Shown here: one piece after another, positions 1 to 8,411 of the stretch | Position numbering within the stretch: the first letter of the stretch is position 1 | How the letters are laid out: every line of letters starts with the position of its first letter | Assembly: GCA_020427635.1 (NCBI GenBank) | Contig: JAGQOH010000012.1 | Location: 1 to 59,861, forward strand | DNA: 59,861 bases | Source: Phycisphaerales bacterium | Lineage (GTDB): Bacteria; Planctomycetota; Phycisphaerae; Phycisphaerales; UBA1924 | Direction of reading: 5' to 3' | Made by a program: the position numbers and the translations under genes | Notes under the pieces: model-generated | Seen by the model: the letters and a program-made list of their open reading frames with translations, nothing else | The model's database searches: none | Told to the model about the DNA's origin: nothing

Positions 1-513
1 ATGAGTTCGATCATGCATGCACATGCGCCAAGCGCCGACGGGCCCGCCGAGGTGCTTGCGCACGCCAATCATGAGCTGGCGCAAAAGCAATTGGAAAGCC
101 GGTTTGTCACCGCGTTTCTGGGCTACTTCGATCCGGTCCGGCGCACGATCACGTATTCCAATGCGGGGCATCCGCGCCCGATGCTGCACACGGTGGGCGG
201 CGGCGTCTCCGAATTGGGCGAAGCGACGTCACTGCCCCTGGGCATTTTGGCGGAGGATCAGTATGAGCAGGCGACGCACAAAGTCACGCCGGGGCAAACG
301 CTCGTGCTTTATACCGACGGCATCACGGAGGCATTCAGCCCGGAGCCGAAGCCAGATATGTTCGGCACACACCGGTTGCACGAGGCGCTCACCCAATGCA
401 CAGGCGAGCCAACGTGTGTGATTGAATCGATTCACCGCCGACTGTTCGAACACACGGGCTCGCGGGATCGTCAGGATGACCAGACAATCGTTGCGGTGCG
501 CGTGGAGTCATGA
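1..513 (+). CDS. PP2C/SpoIIE-type serine phosphatase, C-terminal part (partial)
   Basis: This is the end of a SpoIIE/RsbU-type PP2C protein phosphatase, a family that dephosphorylates serine phosphoproteins, often anti-sigma antagonists. The visible 170 residues carry the family landmarks in order: NAGHPRPML near residue 47, LPLGI near 78, LVLYTDGITEA near 100 and DRQDDQTIVAVRV at the end. The amino half, with the first metal-binding aspartates and any sensor or receiver domain, lies outside the window, so the ATG at base 1 is probably internal. Its TGA overlaps the ATG of the next gene by four bases. The sensory input and the target protein cannot be read here. Confidence 0.85.
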   Translation: MSSIMHAHAPSADGPAEVLAHANHELAQKQLESRFVTAFLGYFDPVRRTITYSNAGHPRPMLHTVGGGVSELGEATSLPLGILAEDQYEQATHKVTPGQTLVLYTDGITEAFSPEPKPDMFGTHRLHEALTQCTGEPTCVIESIHRRLFEHTGSRDRQDDQTIVAVRVES

Positions 514-908
514 CAGCGCCAACGATCCAAGGGGTATACGAGACGGTGCTGTACGCGCCGGATGTACCGGCAGCGGCACGGTTCTATCGCGATGTGCTTG
601 GGTTGCTCCCGCACGGCGCGCCGGATGACGCGGCATGGAAGTTCCGATTGCCAAGCGGGGCGATGCTCCTGCTCTTCGATGCACAGGAGTCATCCGAGGC
701 GGGGCGAAGCGTACCTGCACATGGATGCACGGGCCAAGGCCATATTGCCTTTCATGTGAAGGACATCGAGGCGTGGCGCGAAGCGTTGCGTGCGCATGGC
801 GTCACCATCGAACACGAACACACGTGGGCGCCAGGCGGGCGCTCGCTGTATGTGCGCGATCCGGCGGGCAATTCAGTGGAGTTCGTGCAAGGCGAGGTCT
901 GGGCGTGA
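510..908 (+). CDS. VOC (glyoxalase/bleomycin resistance) family protein
   Basis: A 132-residue single-module vicinal oxygen chelate protein. The beta-alpha-beta-beta-beta pattern is visible: YETVLYAPDVPAAARFYRDVLGL at the start, GHIAFHVKDIEAWREALRAHG in the middle, and SLYVRDPAGNSVEFVQGEVW at the end. The family covers glyoxalases, dioxygenases and antibiotic-binding proteins, and nothing here fixes a substrate. A candidate metal ligand set is His in GHIAFHV and Glu in SVEFVQ. The ATG overlaps the upstream TGA (ATGA), and its own TGA overlaps the next GTG, so three genes are probably translated together. Confidence 0.85.
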   Translation: MTAPTIQGVYETVLYAPDVPAAARFYRDVLGLLPHGAPDDAAWKFRLPSGAMLLLFDAQESSEAGRSVPAHGCTGQGHIAFHVKDIEAWREALRAHGVTIEHEHTWAPGGRSLYVRDPAGNSVEFVQGEVWA

Positions 909-1396
909 CGCGCGGCGGATCCAGGGAGTGGTACTCGGGCGCCGGCGGCGCCAGCAGGCTGCGATTCGAGTGTACGCAGTGCGGCGCGTGCTGCACCGGA
1001 CCCGAGGGCGCGGTGCTCGTCACACCGCGCGAGGTCGACGCGCTCGCAGCACGGCTTGGCATGACAACCGAAGCATTCGTGGCACAGTTCACGCACATGA
1101 CGCCCGAGGGGCGCTCACTCATCGAGCGTGAAACAGCGCCGAAGTCAGGACAGTTTGATTGTGTCTTTCTCGATCGATCGGCGGATCCCTCGCGGGGCAC
1201 ATGCAGCGTATATATGGATCGCCCGACGCAGTGTCGAACGTTTCCGTGGTGGCCCGACAATCTGAAAGACGAGGCCGCGTGGCGGCGGACGGCCAAGTGT
1301 TGCGAAGGGATTGGGCGCGGTGCATTCGTGCCGATCAGTACGATTCGCATCCAGCGGGACGCGCAGGCGGCGGCACACCCGGTGCATCGAGGCTGA
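905..1396 (+). CDS. YkgJ-family cysteine cluster protein
   Basis: A 163-residue protein of the YkgJ/CxxCxxCC zinc- or iron-chelating family. Near the start it carries FECTQCGACC, followed by a conserved CVFLD...GTCSVYMDRPTQCRTFPWWP block and a late CCEG. These cysteines are the family's proposed metal-binding site; the biochemical role of the family is poorly known. I place the start at GTG 905 because it overlaps the upstream TGA (GTGA), a coupling pattern repeated across this window, and because the longer frame upstream runs in the shadow of the VOC gene. Confidence 0.8.
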   Translation: MTRGGSREWYSGAGGASRLRFECTQCGACCTGPEGAVLVTPREVDALAARLGMTTEAFVAQFTHMTPEGRSLIERETAPKSGQFDCVFLDRSADPSRGTCSVYMDRPTQCRTFPWWPDNLKDEAAWRRTAKCCEGIGRGAFVPISTIRIQRDAQAAAHPVHRG

Positions 1397-1497
1397 GGTG
1401 GGCCGGCGCGGTCTCCCCAAAAACGAGACCAGCACGACGGATCGTTTTGAATCCGCCGTGCAGTCTCGGGCCAGTCACATCCGTGATGAGTCAGAGG

Positions 1498-1520
1498 GAG
1501 GCGGGGCACACCGCCGCCTC
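1498..1520. terminator. Hairpin between convergent genes
   Basis: GAGGCGG (1498-1504) pairs with CCGCCTC (1514-1520) across a 9-base loop, in the 138-base gap between the YkgJ gene and the convergent PEP-CTERM-like gene. A second imperfect dyad lies at 1432-1461 (GCACG-CGGAT against ATCCG-CGTGC). Neither is followed by a T run, so they are structural candidates for bidirectional termination rather than clear intrinsic terminators. Confidence 0.4.
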
Positions 1521-1534
1521 AGTGTTGCGGCCTT

Positions 1535-2374
1535 CTATCGTCTGCGGCGCATCGCAACGATGCCGCCGGCCATCATGATCGCCATCGCGCCGGGCGTGGG
1601 AACGAGCCACGTGGCGCCGCCCTGCTTGAGGCCGCCGCCCAGCGGGTTCTCGATCTCGTCGACGAACATGCTCGTGTTCAGGTCAAACACAGCGATGGGC
1701 GCATTGCTCGGACCAGAGCGTCCCGGCACGAGGTAGGCGCGGCCCTTATTGATCGCAAGACCAGACGCGAGCGTCGCCGACTGCGAAGCAGCAAAGTCGG
1801 TGATGAACACGGGATCGCCGCCACCGATGAGATCGATCGACCAGAGGCCTCGCCCACCGGACAGATCGCTATCGAGGAAGTAGAAGAGCCCTGAGTCATC
1901 GTCGAAGCAGAGTGCATCGAGCTTGAACTGCTTGGCGTCATAGGTGTAGATGGGCGTGCCGACACCAGTCACGGTGTTGATTTCCCAAATGGAGCCCGTG
2001 TTGCCAACGCCCGAGTTGACCTCTGAGCCGTAAAGCTTGCCATTCGCCCAGGTCAGCCCGGCGGGTGTGAGCTGGCCTCCACCCTGCTTGGTCATGCTGA
2101 CGAGAGGCGTGGGCGGCGTGAGATTGCCAAACTCGGCAATGCTCCAACTCGACAACTGATCGCCTGCCACGAAGTACAGGAGCCCGTTGTCGTTGTCTGC
2201 TGCGACACCCCAAACGCTGTAGTTCTCAAAAAGCGGAACTGGCGCCTGCCCCGGCTCGAGATACAGAACGTCGTTGACGTCGTCCGCGCCGCCAATGACC
2301 AGTCCACCCATCATTGATGCCTGCGCAGCGCCGGCCAATAGCATGGCCGCTGCCGCGGAAAAAATGGCCTTCAT
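1535..2374 (-). CDS. Secreted protein with PEP-CTERM-like C-terminal anchor
   Basis: A 279-residue exported protein. It has a short signal peptide (MKAIFSAAAAMLLAGAAQAS), then a beta-rich region with repeats of the kind NDNGLLYFVAG, DDSGLFYFLD and NKGRAYLV, suggestive of a propeller-like fold. The end has the planctomycete variant of the exosortase sorting signal: VPTPG, a hydrophobic stretch (AMAIMMAGGIVAM), then RRRR. Such proteins are predicted to be processed and anchored at the surface by an exosortase/archaeosortase; none is in this window. The start is set at ATG 2374, which has AGAGGAG seven bases upstream and begins the signal peptide. A longer open frame exists but has no signal peptide. 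Function unknown. Confidence 0.8.
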   Translation of the reverse strand: MKAIFSAAAAMLLAGAAQASMMGGLVIGGADDVNDVLYLEPGQAPVPLFENYSVWGVAADNDNGLLYFVAGDQLSSWSIAEFGNLTPPTPLVSMTKQGGGQLTPAGLTWANGKLYGSEVNSGVGNTGSIWEINTVTGVGTPIYTYDAKQFKLDALCFDDDSGLFYFLDSDLSGGRGLWSIDLIGGGDPVFITDFAASQSATLASGLAINKGRAYLVPGRSGPSNAPIAVFDLNTSMFVDEIENPLGGGLKQGGATWLVPTPGAMAIMMAGGIVAMRRRR

Positions 2375-2424
2375 GTCCGACTCCTCTGGTGGGATCCCTG
2401 TGCGAAGGTCCCTTGTGCTAGGGG

Positions 2425-2452
2425 AATCTATCCCCATCCTGCCCACCGGCAA
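2425..2452 (-). promoter_or_regulatory. Candidate sigma-70 promoter of the PEP-CTERM-like gene
   Basis: On the minus strand TTGCCG (2452-2447) is separated by 16 bases from TAGATT (2430-2425). Transcription would start near 2418 and give a leader of about 44 bases carrying the AGAGGAG ribosome site. Confidence 0.45.
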
Positions 2453-2579
2453 GGAATACCCTGCAAAAACTGCACAATCGCCAGGAACCGCGCAACCCGC
2501 ACGGCCCGTAGGCTCTTCCACCCTGCAAAAATAGGGGTTCTGGAAAACTTGGACGGGTTGGGGAAGCGGCGAGCGGGTC

Positions 2580-3926
2580 CTAGCCGTTGGCGAGCAGGCG
2601 CTCCAGATAGTGAATGTCCATCCCGCCCTTCTGGAAGCTCGGGTTGTCGAGCAACTCGCGGTGCAGACTGATGGTGGTCTTGAGTGGCTCGACCTGGAAC
2701 TCCGCCAATGCACGTCTGGCACGGGCGATGCATGCGTCCCGATCCTCGGCATGGATGAGCAGCTTGGCAATCATCGAGTCATAATTGGGCGGCACGCGGT
2801 AGCCCGCGACCACATGCGTATCGACGCGTACCCCGGGGCCGCCTGGCACGTCGAATCGCTCGATAGGTCCAGGACACGGTGCGAAGCTCCGCTTCCAATC
2901 CTCAGCATTGATGCGGAATTCCATCGCGTGCCCGTTGGCCTTGATATCGCGCTGGCGGAACGGCAACTCTTCGCCGCCTGCAACGCGAATGCCAGTCTTC
3001 ACGATATCCACACCGGTGATTAGCTCGGTCACCGGGTGTTCGACCTGCACACGCGTGTTGACCTCAAGCAGATAAAAGTGCTGCTTGTCGTCCATCAGAA
3101 ACTCGACGGTCGCGGCGCCAGCGTACTTCGCGCTCTTGACCAGTCGCGCAGCGCTCTTGCAGACATCATCGCGCTTGCGTGGATCGATGTGCGGTCCCGG
3201 CGCTTCTTCGATGAGCTTCTGGTGGCGGCGCTGTGTCGAGCAGTCGCGCTCATAGAGATGCACGGCATTGCCATGCTTGTCACCGATGACCTGCACTTCG
3301 ACGTGACGCGCATGCTCGAGGAATTTCTCCACATAGACGGCGCCGTTCCCAAAGGCAGCCTTTGCCTCCTGCTGGGCCTGGGCAATGGCTTTGGCAAGTT
3401 CGTTCTGGGAGCGCACGATGCGCATGCCGCGCCCGCCGCCCCCCGCCGCCGCTTTGACGATGACAGGAAAGCCGATCTTCTCCGCCACTTCAATGGCCTC
3501 GTCGGTTTCTTCAATCGCGCCATCGGAGCCGGGGAAGACGGGGACCTTCGCTTTGCGTGCGAGTTGCTTGCAGGAGATCTTGTCGCCCAACAGGGCCATG
3601 GCTTCGTGCGACGGCCCGATGAACTCGAAATTGCTTTCTTTGCAGACTTCAGCAAAGTGAGCGTTTTCGGCGAGGAAGCCATACCCCGGATGAATCGAAT
3701 CGGCGCCCGTGACTTCCGCAGCGGCGATGATGCGCGGGATATTCAGGTAGCTCTCGCTCGCGGTCCCGGGTCCGATGCAGACCGTGCGGTCGGCGAGCTT
3801 CAAGAACGGCGCCTGCGCATCGGCCTCGGAATACACGCAGACGACTTCGAGCCCAAGCTCGCGGCACGCGCGCAGAATGCGCAACGCGATTTCCCCCCGA
3901 TTGGCGATCAGCACTCGCTTCAACAT
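2580..3926 (-). CDS. accC: Biotin carboxylase subunit of acetyl-CoA carboxylase
   Basis: AccC carboxylates the biotin on AccB using ATP and bicarbonate, the first half of the acetyl-CoA carboxylase reaction that makes malonyl-CoA for fatty acids. The 448 residues match the usual length of about 447. The biotin-carboxylase N-terminal motif LKRVLIANRGEIALRIL is followed by the ATP-grasp glycine loop KAAAGGGGRGMRIV near residue 160 and the active-site EVNTRVQVEHPVTE near 290. The start is ATG 3926; an 18-codon upstream extension lacks homology. It follows accB after a 19-base gap in the same direction. Confidence 0.97.
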   Translation of the reverse strand: MLKRVLIANRGEIALRILRACRELGLEVVCVYSEADAQAPFLKLADRTVCIGPGTASESYLNIPRIIAAAEVTGADSIHPGYGFLAENAHFAEVCKESNFEFIGPSHEAMALLGDKISCKQLARKAKVPVFPGSDGAIEETDEAIEVAEKIGFPVIVKAAAGGGGRGMRIVRSQNELAKAIAQAQQEAKAAFGNGAVYVEKFLEHARHVEVQVIGDKHGNAVHLYERDCSTQRRHQKLIEEAPGPHIDPRKRDDVCKSAARLVKSAKYAGAATVEFLMDDKQHFYLLEVNTRVQVEHPVTELITGVDIVKTGIRVAGGEELPFRQRDIKANGHAMEFRINAEDWKRSFAPCPGPIERFDVPGGPGVRVDTHVVAGYRVPPNYDSMIAKLLIHAEDRDACIARARRALAEFQVEPLKTTISLHRELLDNPSFQKGGMDIHYLERLLANG

Positions 3927-3945
3927 GCCGCTGCGTCCATCCGTG

Positions 3946-4413
3946 TTACGCGCCGCGCACCAGGAAAAGCGTTTGCCCATACTCGACGGGCTCGCCGCTC
4001 TTCACTAGCACCTTCTCAATCACGCCCGATACTTCAGCCTTGATCTCCGAAAAGACCTTCATCGCCTCCACGATGCACACGACCGTATCGGGATCCACGT
4101 TGCTTCCCGCGCTGACATACGCCGGGCTTTCAGGGTCGGGCGATGAATAGAACGTGCCAACCATGGGCGAGGTGATCGGTGTAAGCCCGTCGTCATCACC
4201 GCTGTCGCCTGCACTGGCCTGCGCGGGGGCGGGCTGCGCCGCGGGCGCAGGAGCATGGGCGGCGTGGGCCATGGGGGCGGCGGGCATGACGATCTGTCCG
4301 CCCATCCCGCGCCGAAGCACGACCGATTCTTGTTCGTCGCGCAGGTCGAGTTCCGAGAGATCGTTCTCGACCATCAGGCGGACCAGTTCCTTGAGCCTGC
4401 GAATATCAATCAT
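3946..4413 (-). CDS. accB: Biotin carboxyl carrier protein of acetyl-CoA carboxylase
   Basis: AccB carries the biotin that shuttles CO2 between AccC and the carboxyltransferase. The 155 residues comprise an N-terminal helical segment (1-40), an Ala/Pro-rich linker (about 44-70) and a C-terminal biotinyl domain with VEAMKVF, the biotinylated lysine being residue 119. The ATG at 4413 overlaps the TGA of the upstream M24 peptidase as ATGA, which supports this start over one five codons earlier. The peptidase-accB-accC order resembles the pepP-efp-accB-accC block of other bacteria, but efp is missing here. Confidence 0.95.
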   Translation of the reverse strand: MIDIRRLKELVRLMVENDLSELDLRDEQESVVLRRGMGGQIVMPAAPMAHAAHAPAPAAQPAPAQASAGDSGDDDGLTPITSPMVGTFYSSPDPESPAYVSAGSNVDPDTVVCIVEAMKVFSEIKAEVSGVIEKVLVKSGEPVEYGQTLFLVRGA

Positions 4414-5546
4414 GCCAGCTTCGCCCACTTCTTGTCTTTGGGGAGCGTCGACAGCACACGCCGACCACGCTCGGTCACCAGCACATCATCCTCGATGCGC
4501 ACGCCGCCTGCACCTGGCAGGTAGATCCCCGGTTCGACGGTCACGACCATGCCCGGCTGAAGCACGGAAGGCGGCCTGCCACTTGCAGTCCTTCCCAGAC
4601 TTGGCGCCTCATGAATATTGAGCCCGATACCGTGGCCCAGCCCGTGCCCAAAGGCATCGCCATACCCCGCCTTGGTAATGATGTCGCGTGCAACCTTGTC
4701 GACATCGCTGCTTAGGATGCCGGGCTTGATGGCATCGATCGCAGCGAGCTGCGCATCGAGGACGATCGAATAGATGTCCTCGAACTTGCGTGGCCATTTG
4801 CCGATCGTGAAGGTGCGTGTCAGGTCGCCGTGGTACCCCTGCACGCACGCGCCCCAGTCAATGAGCAGCAGTTGCCCGCGGCGCACCTTGGTTCGCCCGG
4901 GGCGTGCGTGGGGCTTGGAGCTGTTCGCCCCCGCCGCGATGATGGTCTCGAACGACGGGCCGTCAGCGCCCAAGGCCTTCATCTCATATTCCAAGAGCGC
5001 ACACACTTCGCTCTCAGTCTGCCCGGGCTCAATCGTGGGTAGCACGTTGCGCAGCGCCGCTTCCTGCATGCGAATGGCCTTGCGCAACACCGTCACTTCG
5101 CCGGCGTCTTTCCGCTCGCGCAACGCGCCGATGAGTCCACCAGTCGCGACAAGCCTCGATGCGCCAAGGGCGCTGGTCAGTTGCGCATATTCGTCGAGGG
5201 TCAGGTGGGCCCGCGGCACGCCAAGCTTTGTGCGCCCGCGCCCCATGACCTTCGCCACGGCATCGACCATCGTCTCGCCCGAGCGGATCACCACCTTCGC
5301 GAGTGAACGAATCGGCGCGAGGTCCTCCGCGAGACGGAAGTCCGAAATCACCACGGGCTTCCCCGGGCCAATGATGAGCCAAGATGCCTCGCCATGAAAA
5401 CTGGTCAGGTAGCGCACGTCCGGCGGGTTCGTGACGAGCAGCGTCGACAGCCCCTTCGATCGCATCGCTCGCTTGAGGCGACTGATGCGCCCGCGCTGGA
5501 CCGCGAGTGCTTGGCTTGCTCTTTGTTGACGCGCAGCTGCAGGCAT
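4410..5546 (-). CDS. M24 family aminopeptidase (Xaa-Pro aminopeptidase-like)
   Basis: A 378-residue peptidase of the pita-bread M24B family, which removes N-terminal residues before proline using two metal ions. The creatinase-type N-terminal domain spans about 1-135. The catalytic domain shows all five metal ligands: Asp in LLIDWGACVQGYHGD and in GDLTRTF, His in GHGLGHGIGLNIHE, Glu in VTVEPGIY and Glu in GVRIEDDVLV. I choose ATG 5546, since a TATACT box sits nine bases before it; GTG 5564, in frame and six codons upstream, is the alternative. Its stop overlaps accB. Confidence 0.9.
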   Translation of the reverse strand: MPAAARQQRASQALAVQRGRISRLKRAMRSKGLSTLLVTNPPDVRYLTSFHGEASWLIIGPGKPVVISDFRLAEDLAPIRSLAKVVIRSGETMVDAVAKVMGRGRTKLGVPRAHLTLDEYAQLTSALGASRLVATGGLIGALRERKDAGEVTVLRKAIRMQEAALRNVLPTIEPGQTESEVCALLEYEMKALGADGPSFETIIAAGANSSKPHARPGRTKVRRGQLLLIDWGACVQGYHGDLTRTFTIGKWPRKFEDIYSIVLDAQLAAIDAIKPGILSSDVDKVARDIITKAGYGDAFGHGLGHGIGLNIHEAPSLGRTASGRPPSVLQPGMVVTVEPGIYLPGAGGVRIEDDVLVTERGRRVLSTLPKDKKWAKLA

Positions 5547-5555
5547 AAGAGGCGG

Positions 5556-5561
5556 AGTATA
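5556..5561 (-). promoter_or_regulatory. Candidate -10 box (TATACT), near-leaderless, M24 peptidase
   Basis: TATACT on the minus strand lies nine bases before ATG 5546, with no Shine-Dalgarno between. If used it gives an mRNA leader of only a few bases and would exclude the GTG at 5564 as the start. Confidence 0.4.
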
Positions 5562-5573
5562 CACGCCTTGGCG

Positions 5574-6269
5574 CTAGGCCTCGTCCCGCAGCGAAACGGG
5601 ACGATCGAGCAGCTCGCTCAACACGATGGCTCGGCGGAGGTCCTCTCGCGTCGGCACAACTGGTCGCACACCAACAGGCGTTGGCGTGACGCCGCGCGGT
5701 GGCGGCGCTGCGGGCACCGCCTTCTGTGCCATCGCCTGCGCCAGAACGGACTGGACGGCGCGCGCACCGGGCGGCGTCGGGGTGACGGCGCGTGTGGTCG
5801 ACTCCCTTCGGGAACGATCGGCACCACGTTGCGTCTGACGCGCAATCGGGGCGCTTTGGCGTAGGGGTCGCTGCCCTCCGGCGTTCGGACGCGGCGTGGG
5901 ACCGCCTGACCCGGCTGGACGGGCAACGCCAGGTAGTCGCTGGGCGGGACGCTGCGTGGGCTTCACGGGGGCTGCGGGCGCGGCTTGCCCGATCTGGCGC
6001 TGGCGCAGCTCGCGCAGCTGCTGCTGCCTGCGCTCCGCCAACGCCTGCAAGTCAGCAGCAGTACGCGTGGGCTTCGCAGGCTCCTTCTTCGATGGTGCAG
6101 GCTGCTCAGGCGCACGACCGGTGCGCAGCTGTTCCTCATAGTTCTTCCGGGCCACATCGCGCAACCGCTTGAGCTCGTGGGCTTCCTTGATCTTCCCAGC
6201 AATCCAGGAGAGCAGCGGCGCGCCCACGACCAGCACAAAGACCAGCAGATTGACGAAGTTACCGCCCAT
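5574..6269 (-). CDS. Single-pass membrane protein with long disordered tail, unknown
   Basis: A 231-residue protein I do not recognise. Residues 5-22 (FVNLLVFVLVVGAPLLSW) form one membrane segment, followed by a charged helix (KIKEAHELKRLRDVARKNYEEQLR) and a Gln/Arg-rich coiled stretch near residues 75-95. The remaining half is Pro/Ala/Arg-rich low complexity and ends in a conserved-looking LRRAIVLSELLDRPVSLRD motif. The layout suggests a membrane-tethered cytoplasmic protein with a short terminal peptide that binds something. It lies between the BshC-like gene and the M24 peptidase. Confidence 0.65.
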   Translation of the reverse strand: MGGNFVNLLVFVLVVGAPLLSWIAGKIKEAHELKRLRDVARKNYEEQLRTGRAPEQPAPSKKEPAKPTRTAADLQALAERRQQQLRELRQRQIGQAAPAAPVKPTQRPAQRLPGVARPAGSGGPTPRPNAGGQRPLRQSAPIARQTQRGADRSRRESTTRAVTPTPPGARAVQSVLAQAMAQKAVPAAPPPRGVTPTPVGVRPVVPTREDLRRAIVLSELLDRPVSLRDEA

Positions 6270-6276
6270 GATTCAC

Positions 6277-6282
6277 ATCATA
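6277..6282 (-). promoter_or_regulatory. Candidate -10 box (TATGAT), leaderless
   Basis: TATGAT on the minus strand overlaps the last codons of the upstream gene and ends seven bases before ATG 6269. No ribosome site lies between them, so the one-TM protein may have its own leaderless transcript inside the run. Confidence 0.4.
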
Positions 6283-7579
6283 CATCGGCTGGCGCGGCAG
6301 ATGACGCCAGCGCCGCTTCGATGCGGCTCGCCAGCTCCTCCAGCACCTCCGGGGCATAAAGCATTGCTGGCCAGTCACGCCGCTCAGCAACATCCGCCCG
6401 CTTCGCCGCCCGTTGCGTGTCAGCGGCCTGGCGTGACAGTGCCTCCAGTTGCGCGGCATGGGCCGTGCGATACGCTGCCAGCTCCACATGCATTCGTTCG
6501 TAGATTGCCCTTCGCGCACCGGCGTCACGTGTCCCCTCGATCTCCCGGAGCATCGCATGCTTTGTGGCACTGCGTTCCATTTCGCCAAGAAGGCTCGGAT
6601 CGTGCGGGGCGCGGTGCGCCTGCCATGTTGCCCGCGCCGCTTCCGCCCGGCCCGGGCCAGCATGCTCGAGCGGTAACAGGACGTCGGCACTTGCGACCAC
6701 CATTGGCGCTAGATCTCGCCCCAACCAAGTGCCGATCCATGCGGAGGTTGCCTGGTCGTAGACCCCACCCCCCGTGCCGTGGACGAACAGATCACACCCC
6801 ACCATGCGGAGAAGCGCGGTCAAGAGTAGTGCGCGCGGCGCGAGGCGCGACTCGGTTTGTTCCGTCTGGTCATCCGACCATGCGCGCCGGCGCTCGCCTG
6901 ATCGATCGATCCACCAGAGCGGCAGCTCGACGCGTTGGCCCGATTCGATCGTCAGCCTTGGGATGCCCACATTCCATCGAGACAACGCGTCGTTGTAGGC
7001 GCTCGCCATCGCATGTGCATCGGTTCGTGCACCATCGAGGAGCTGTCGTCCAAAGTCGGTTGCCAGGATCGCGCCGGCATCAAAGTCGCTGCATTGAAAC
7101 CAGGGGCTCAACAATTGCACGTTTGTCTGGGCGACGCGAGCGACGCTTGTGCCGGTCGCCGCAACAAGCATCTCATGGGCCAAAGCACTGCGCTTCGCAT
7201 AGGTTGTTGGCGTGTCCGGTGCGGCGCGCTCGCTTGAAAGATCGACGCTCTGGGCGGCCCAACTTCCTCCGGCGGATTGCACAGGCATGTCGATTACCGT
7301 CGGTTGCTTGGCGTCGTGGTCAACGATCACTGCGGCGGCGGCACCGTGGACCTGCCTTGCCAGTCGATCCGCCGCGATGTACTTCGCGAGGATGCCCGGA
7401 TGCCAAAAGCCAGGTTGATGGCCGGTCATGATGATCGGACGATCCGTCGGCAACCCGACCTGCGAACGGAAGCGCAATGCGTCTTCCGAGCGGTGCGCCC
7501 ACGCGTCGTGCGCGAGCTGCGCCCAGCCCTGTGCGTCGGGCTGCAAAACAACCCGCTGCACGCCTGCGCTGGTGCTCAC
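6278..7579 (-). CDS. Unknown protein with BshC-like motifs
   Basis: A 433-residue protein not assigned with certainty. Near residue 50 it has IIMTGHQPGFWHPGILAKYIA, resembling the TGQQAGLF.GPLYT.YK motif of bacillithiol synthase BshC, and near residue 265 ALLLTALLRMVGCDLFVHGTGGGVYDQ, similar to the region where BshC has its GGPGE..Y motif. The last 100 residues are a charged, probably coiled-coil helix, as at the BshC C-terminus. I infer a distant BshC-fold protein whose substrate is unknown; BshA and BshB are not in the window. The start is GTG 7579, which overlaps the glycosyltransferase TGA (GTGA). Another GTG lies at 7588. Confidence 0.6.
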   Translation of the reverse strand: MSTSAGVQRVVLQPDAQGWAQLAHDAWAHRSEDALRFRSQVGLPTDRPIIMTGHQPGFWHPGILAKYIAADRLARQVHGAAAAVIVDHDAKQPTVIDMPVQSAGGSWAAQSVDLSSERAAPDTPTTYAKRSALAHEMLVAATGTSVARVAQTNVQLLSPWFQCSDFDAGAILATDFGRQLLDGARTDAHAMASAYNDALSRWNVGIPRLTIESGQRVELPLWWIDRSGERRRAWSDDQTEQTESRLAPRALLLTALLRMVGCDLFVHGTGGGVYDQATSAWIGTWLGRDLAPMVVASADVLLPLEHAGPGRAEAARATWQAHRAPHDPSLLGEMERSATKHAMLREIEGTRDAGARRAIYERMHVELAAYRTAHAAQLEALSRQAADTQRAAKRADVAERRDWPAMLYAPEVLEELASRIEAALASSAAPADV

Positions 7580-8346
7580 TCCGCGCACTCGCCACAGAGG
7601 CTGCGTGGGCTGCCATGACCCGTGCGCACCTGGACTGCGGGGAGTCGATCCGCGCAGCGCGTCAATTCAGCGTCCAGCACCTCACGATAGTGCGCGAGGC
7701 GCACACAATCGTCATTGAGCGGTCCACCAAAGGTGCGCGTCGGATCGTTGTAGATCAGCTTGACGGGAATTTCCGTGATGCGCAGCTGCTTGGCGACCGC
7801 CTGCACCCAAAACTGCAACGGGAACGCATAGCCGCTCTCCGTAAATGACATCCCGCGCAACGCCGCGACGCGGTAGGCCTTGAAGCCGCAGAATGCATCC
7901 GTGACAGCTAGCCCCAGACGCTCGTTGAGGTCTGCGGCGATCGTCTGGTTGATTGCACGCCGCGCCGCAGGAGGACATCCATTCCCATCAACAAGGCTCA
8001 AGTAACGCGACCCTGAAATGACATCCCACTGGTCGGTCGCAGCCGCATCGAGAAATGCGCCGATTGCTTCCGGTTCATGCTGTTCATCGCAGTCCATGGT
8101 GATGAGCCAGTCATACCCGTCGACCGCAGCCCAACGGAACGCGTCCTGCATGGATCGACCGTAGCCGCGATTTGTCGCGTGCCGAATGACCTCAACATGC
8201 TGTTCCGCGAGCAAGCATGGTGTGTGATCGGTCGAGCCATCGTCAATCACCAGTACCTCGTTTGGCGCGTGCTGCACAACACGCGACACGACGGAACGGA
8301 TGTACTTCTCTTCGTTGTAGACCGGAATGGCGACAAGCGTGCGCAT
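7576..8346 (-). CDS. Glycosyltransferase family 2
   Basis: A 256-residue GT-A fold enzyme of the dolichyl-phosphate-mannose-synthase-like GT2 group. It starts with TLVAIPVYNEEKYIRSVV, carries the nucleotide-sugar DDGSTDHT motif near residue 37 and a metal-binding MDCDEQHEP near residue 85. No C-terminal membrane segments are visible, so it is likely cytoplasmic or peripheral. It is followed by the overlapping BshC-like gene, and upstream on the same strand are the LPS-type genes, which suggests a role in surface glycan assembly. AAAGGA lies just before ATG 8346. Confidence 0.85.
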   Translation of the reverse strand: MRTLVAIPVYNEEKYIRSVVSRVVQHAPNEVLVIDDGSTDHTPCLLAEQHVEVIRHATNRGYGRSMQDAFRWAAVDGYDWLITMDCDEQHEPEAIGAFLDAAATDQWDVISGSRYLSLVDGNGCPPAARRAINQTIAADLNERLGLAVTDAFCGFKAYRVAALRGMSFTESGYAFPLQFWVQAVAKQLRITEIPVKLIYNDPTRTFGGPLNDDCVRLAHYREVLDAELTRCADRLPAVQVRTGHGSPRSLCGECAE

Positions 8347-8411
8347 GAACGTCCTTTGGCTGGAATTGGTTCAAATCGCGGACCGATCGTAGGCCTCGCA
8401 TTGCCGCGCGG

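Noticed and set aside
3036..4043. Long open frame on the plus strand across accC and accB
   Set aside because: It is antisense to two clearly conserved genes; GC-rich codon bias opens such frames.
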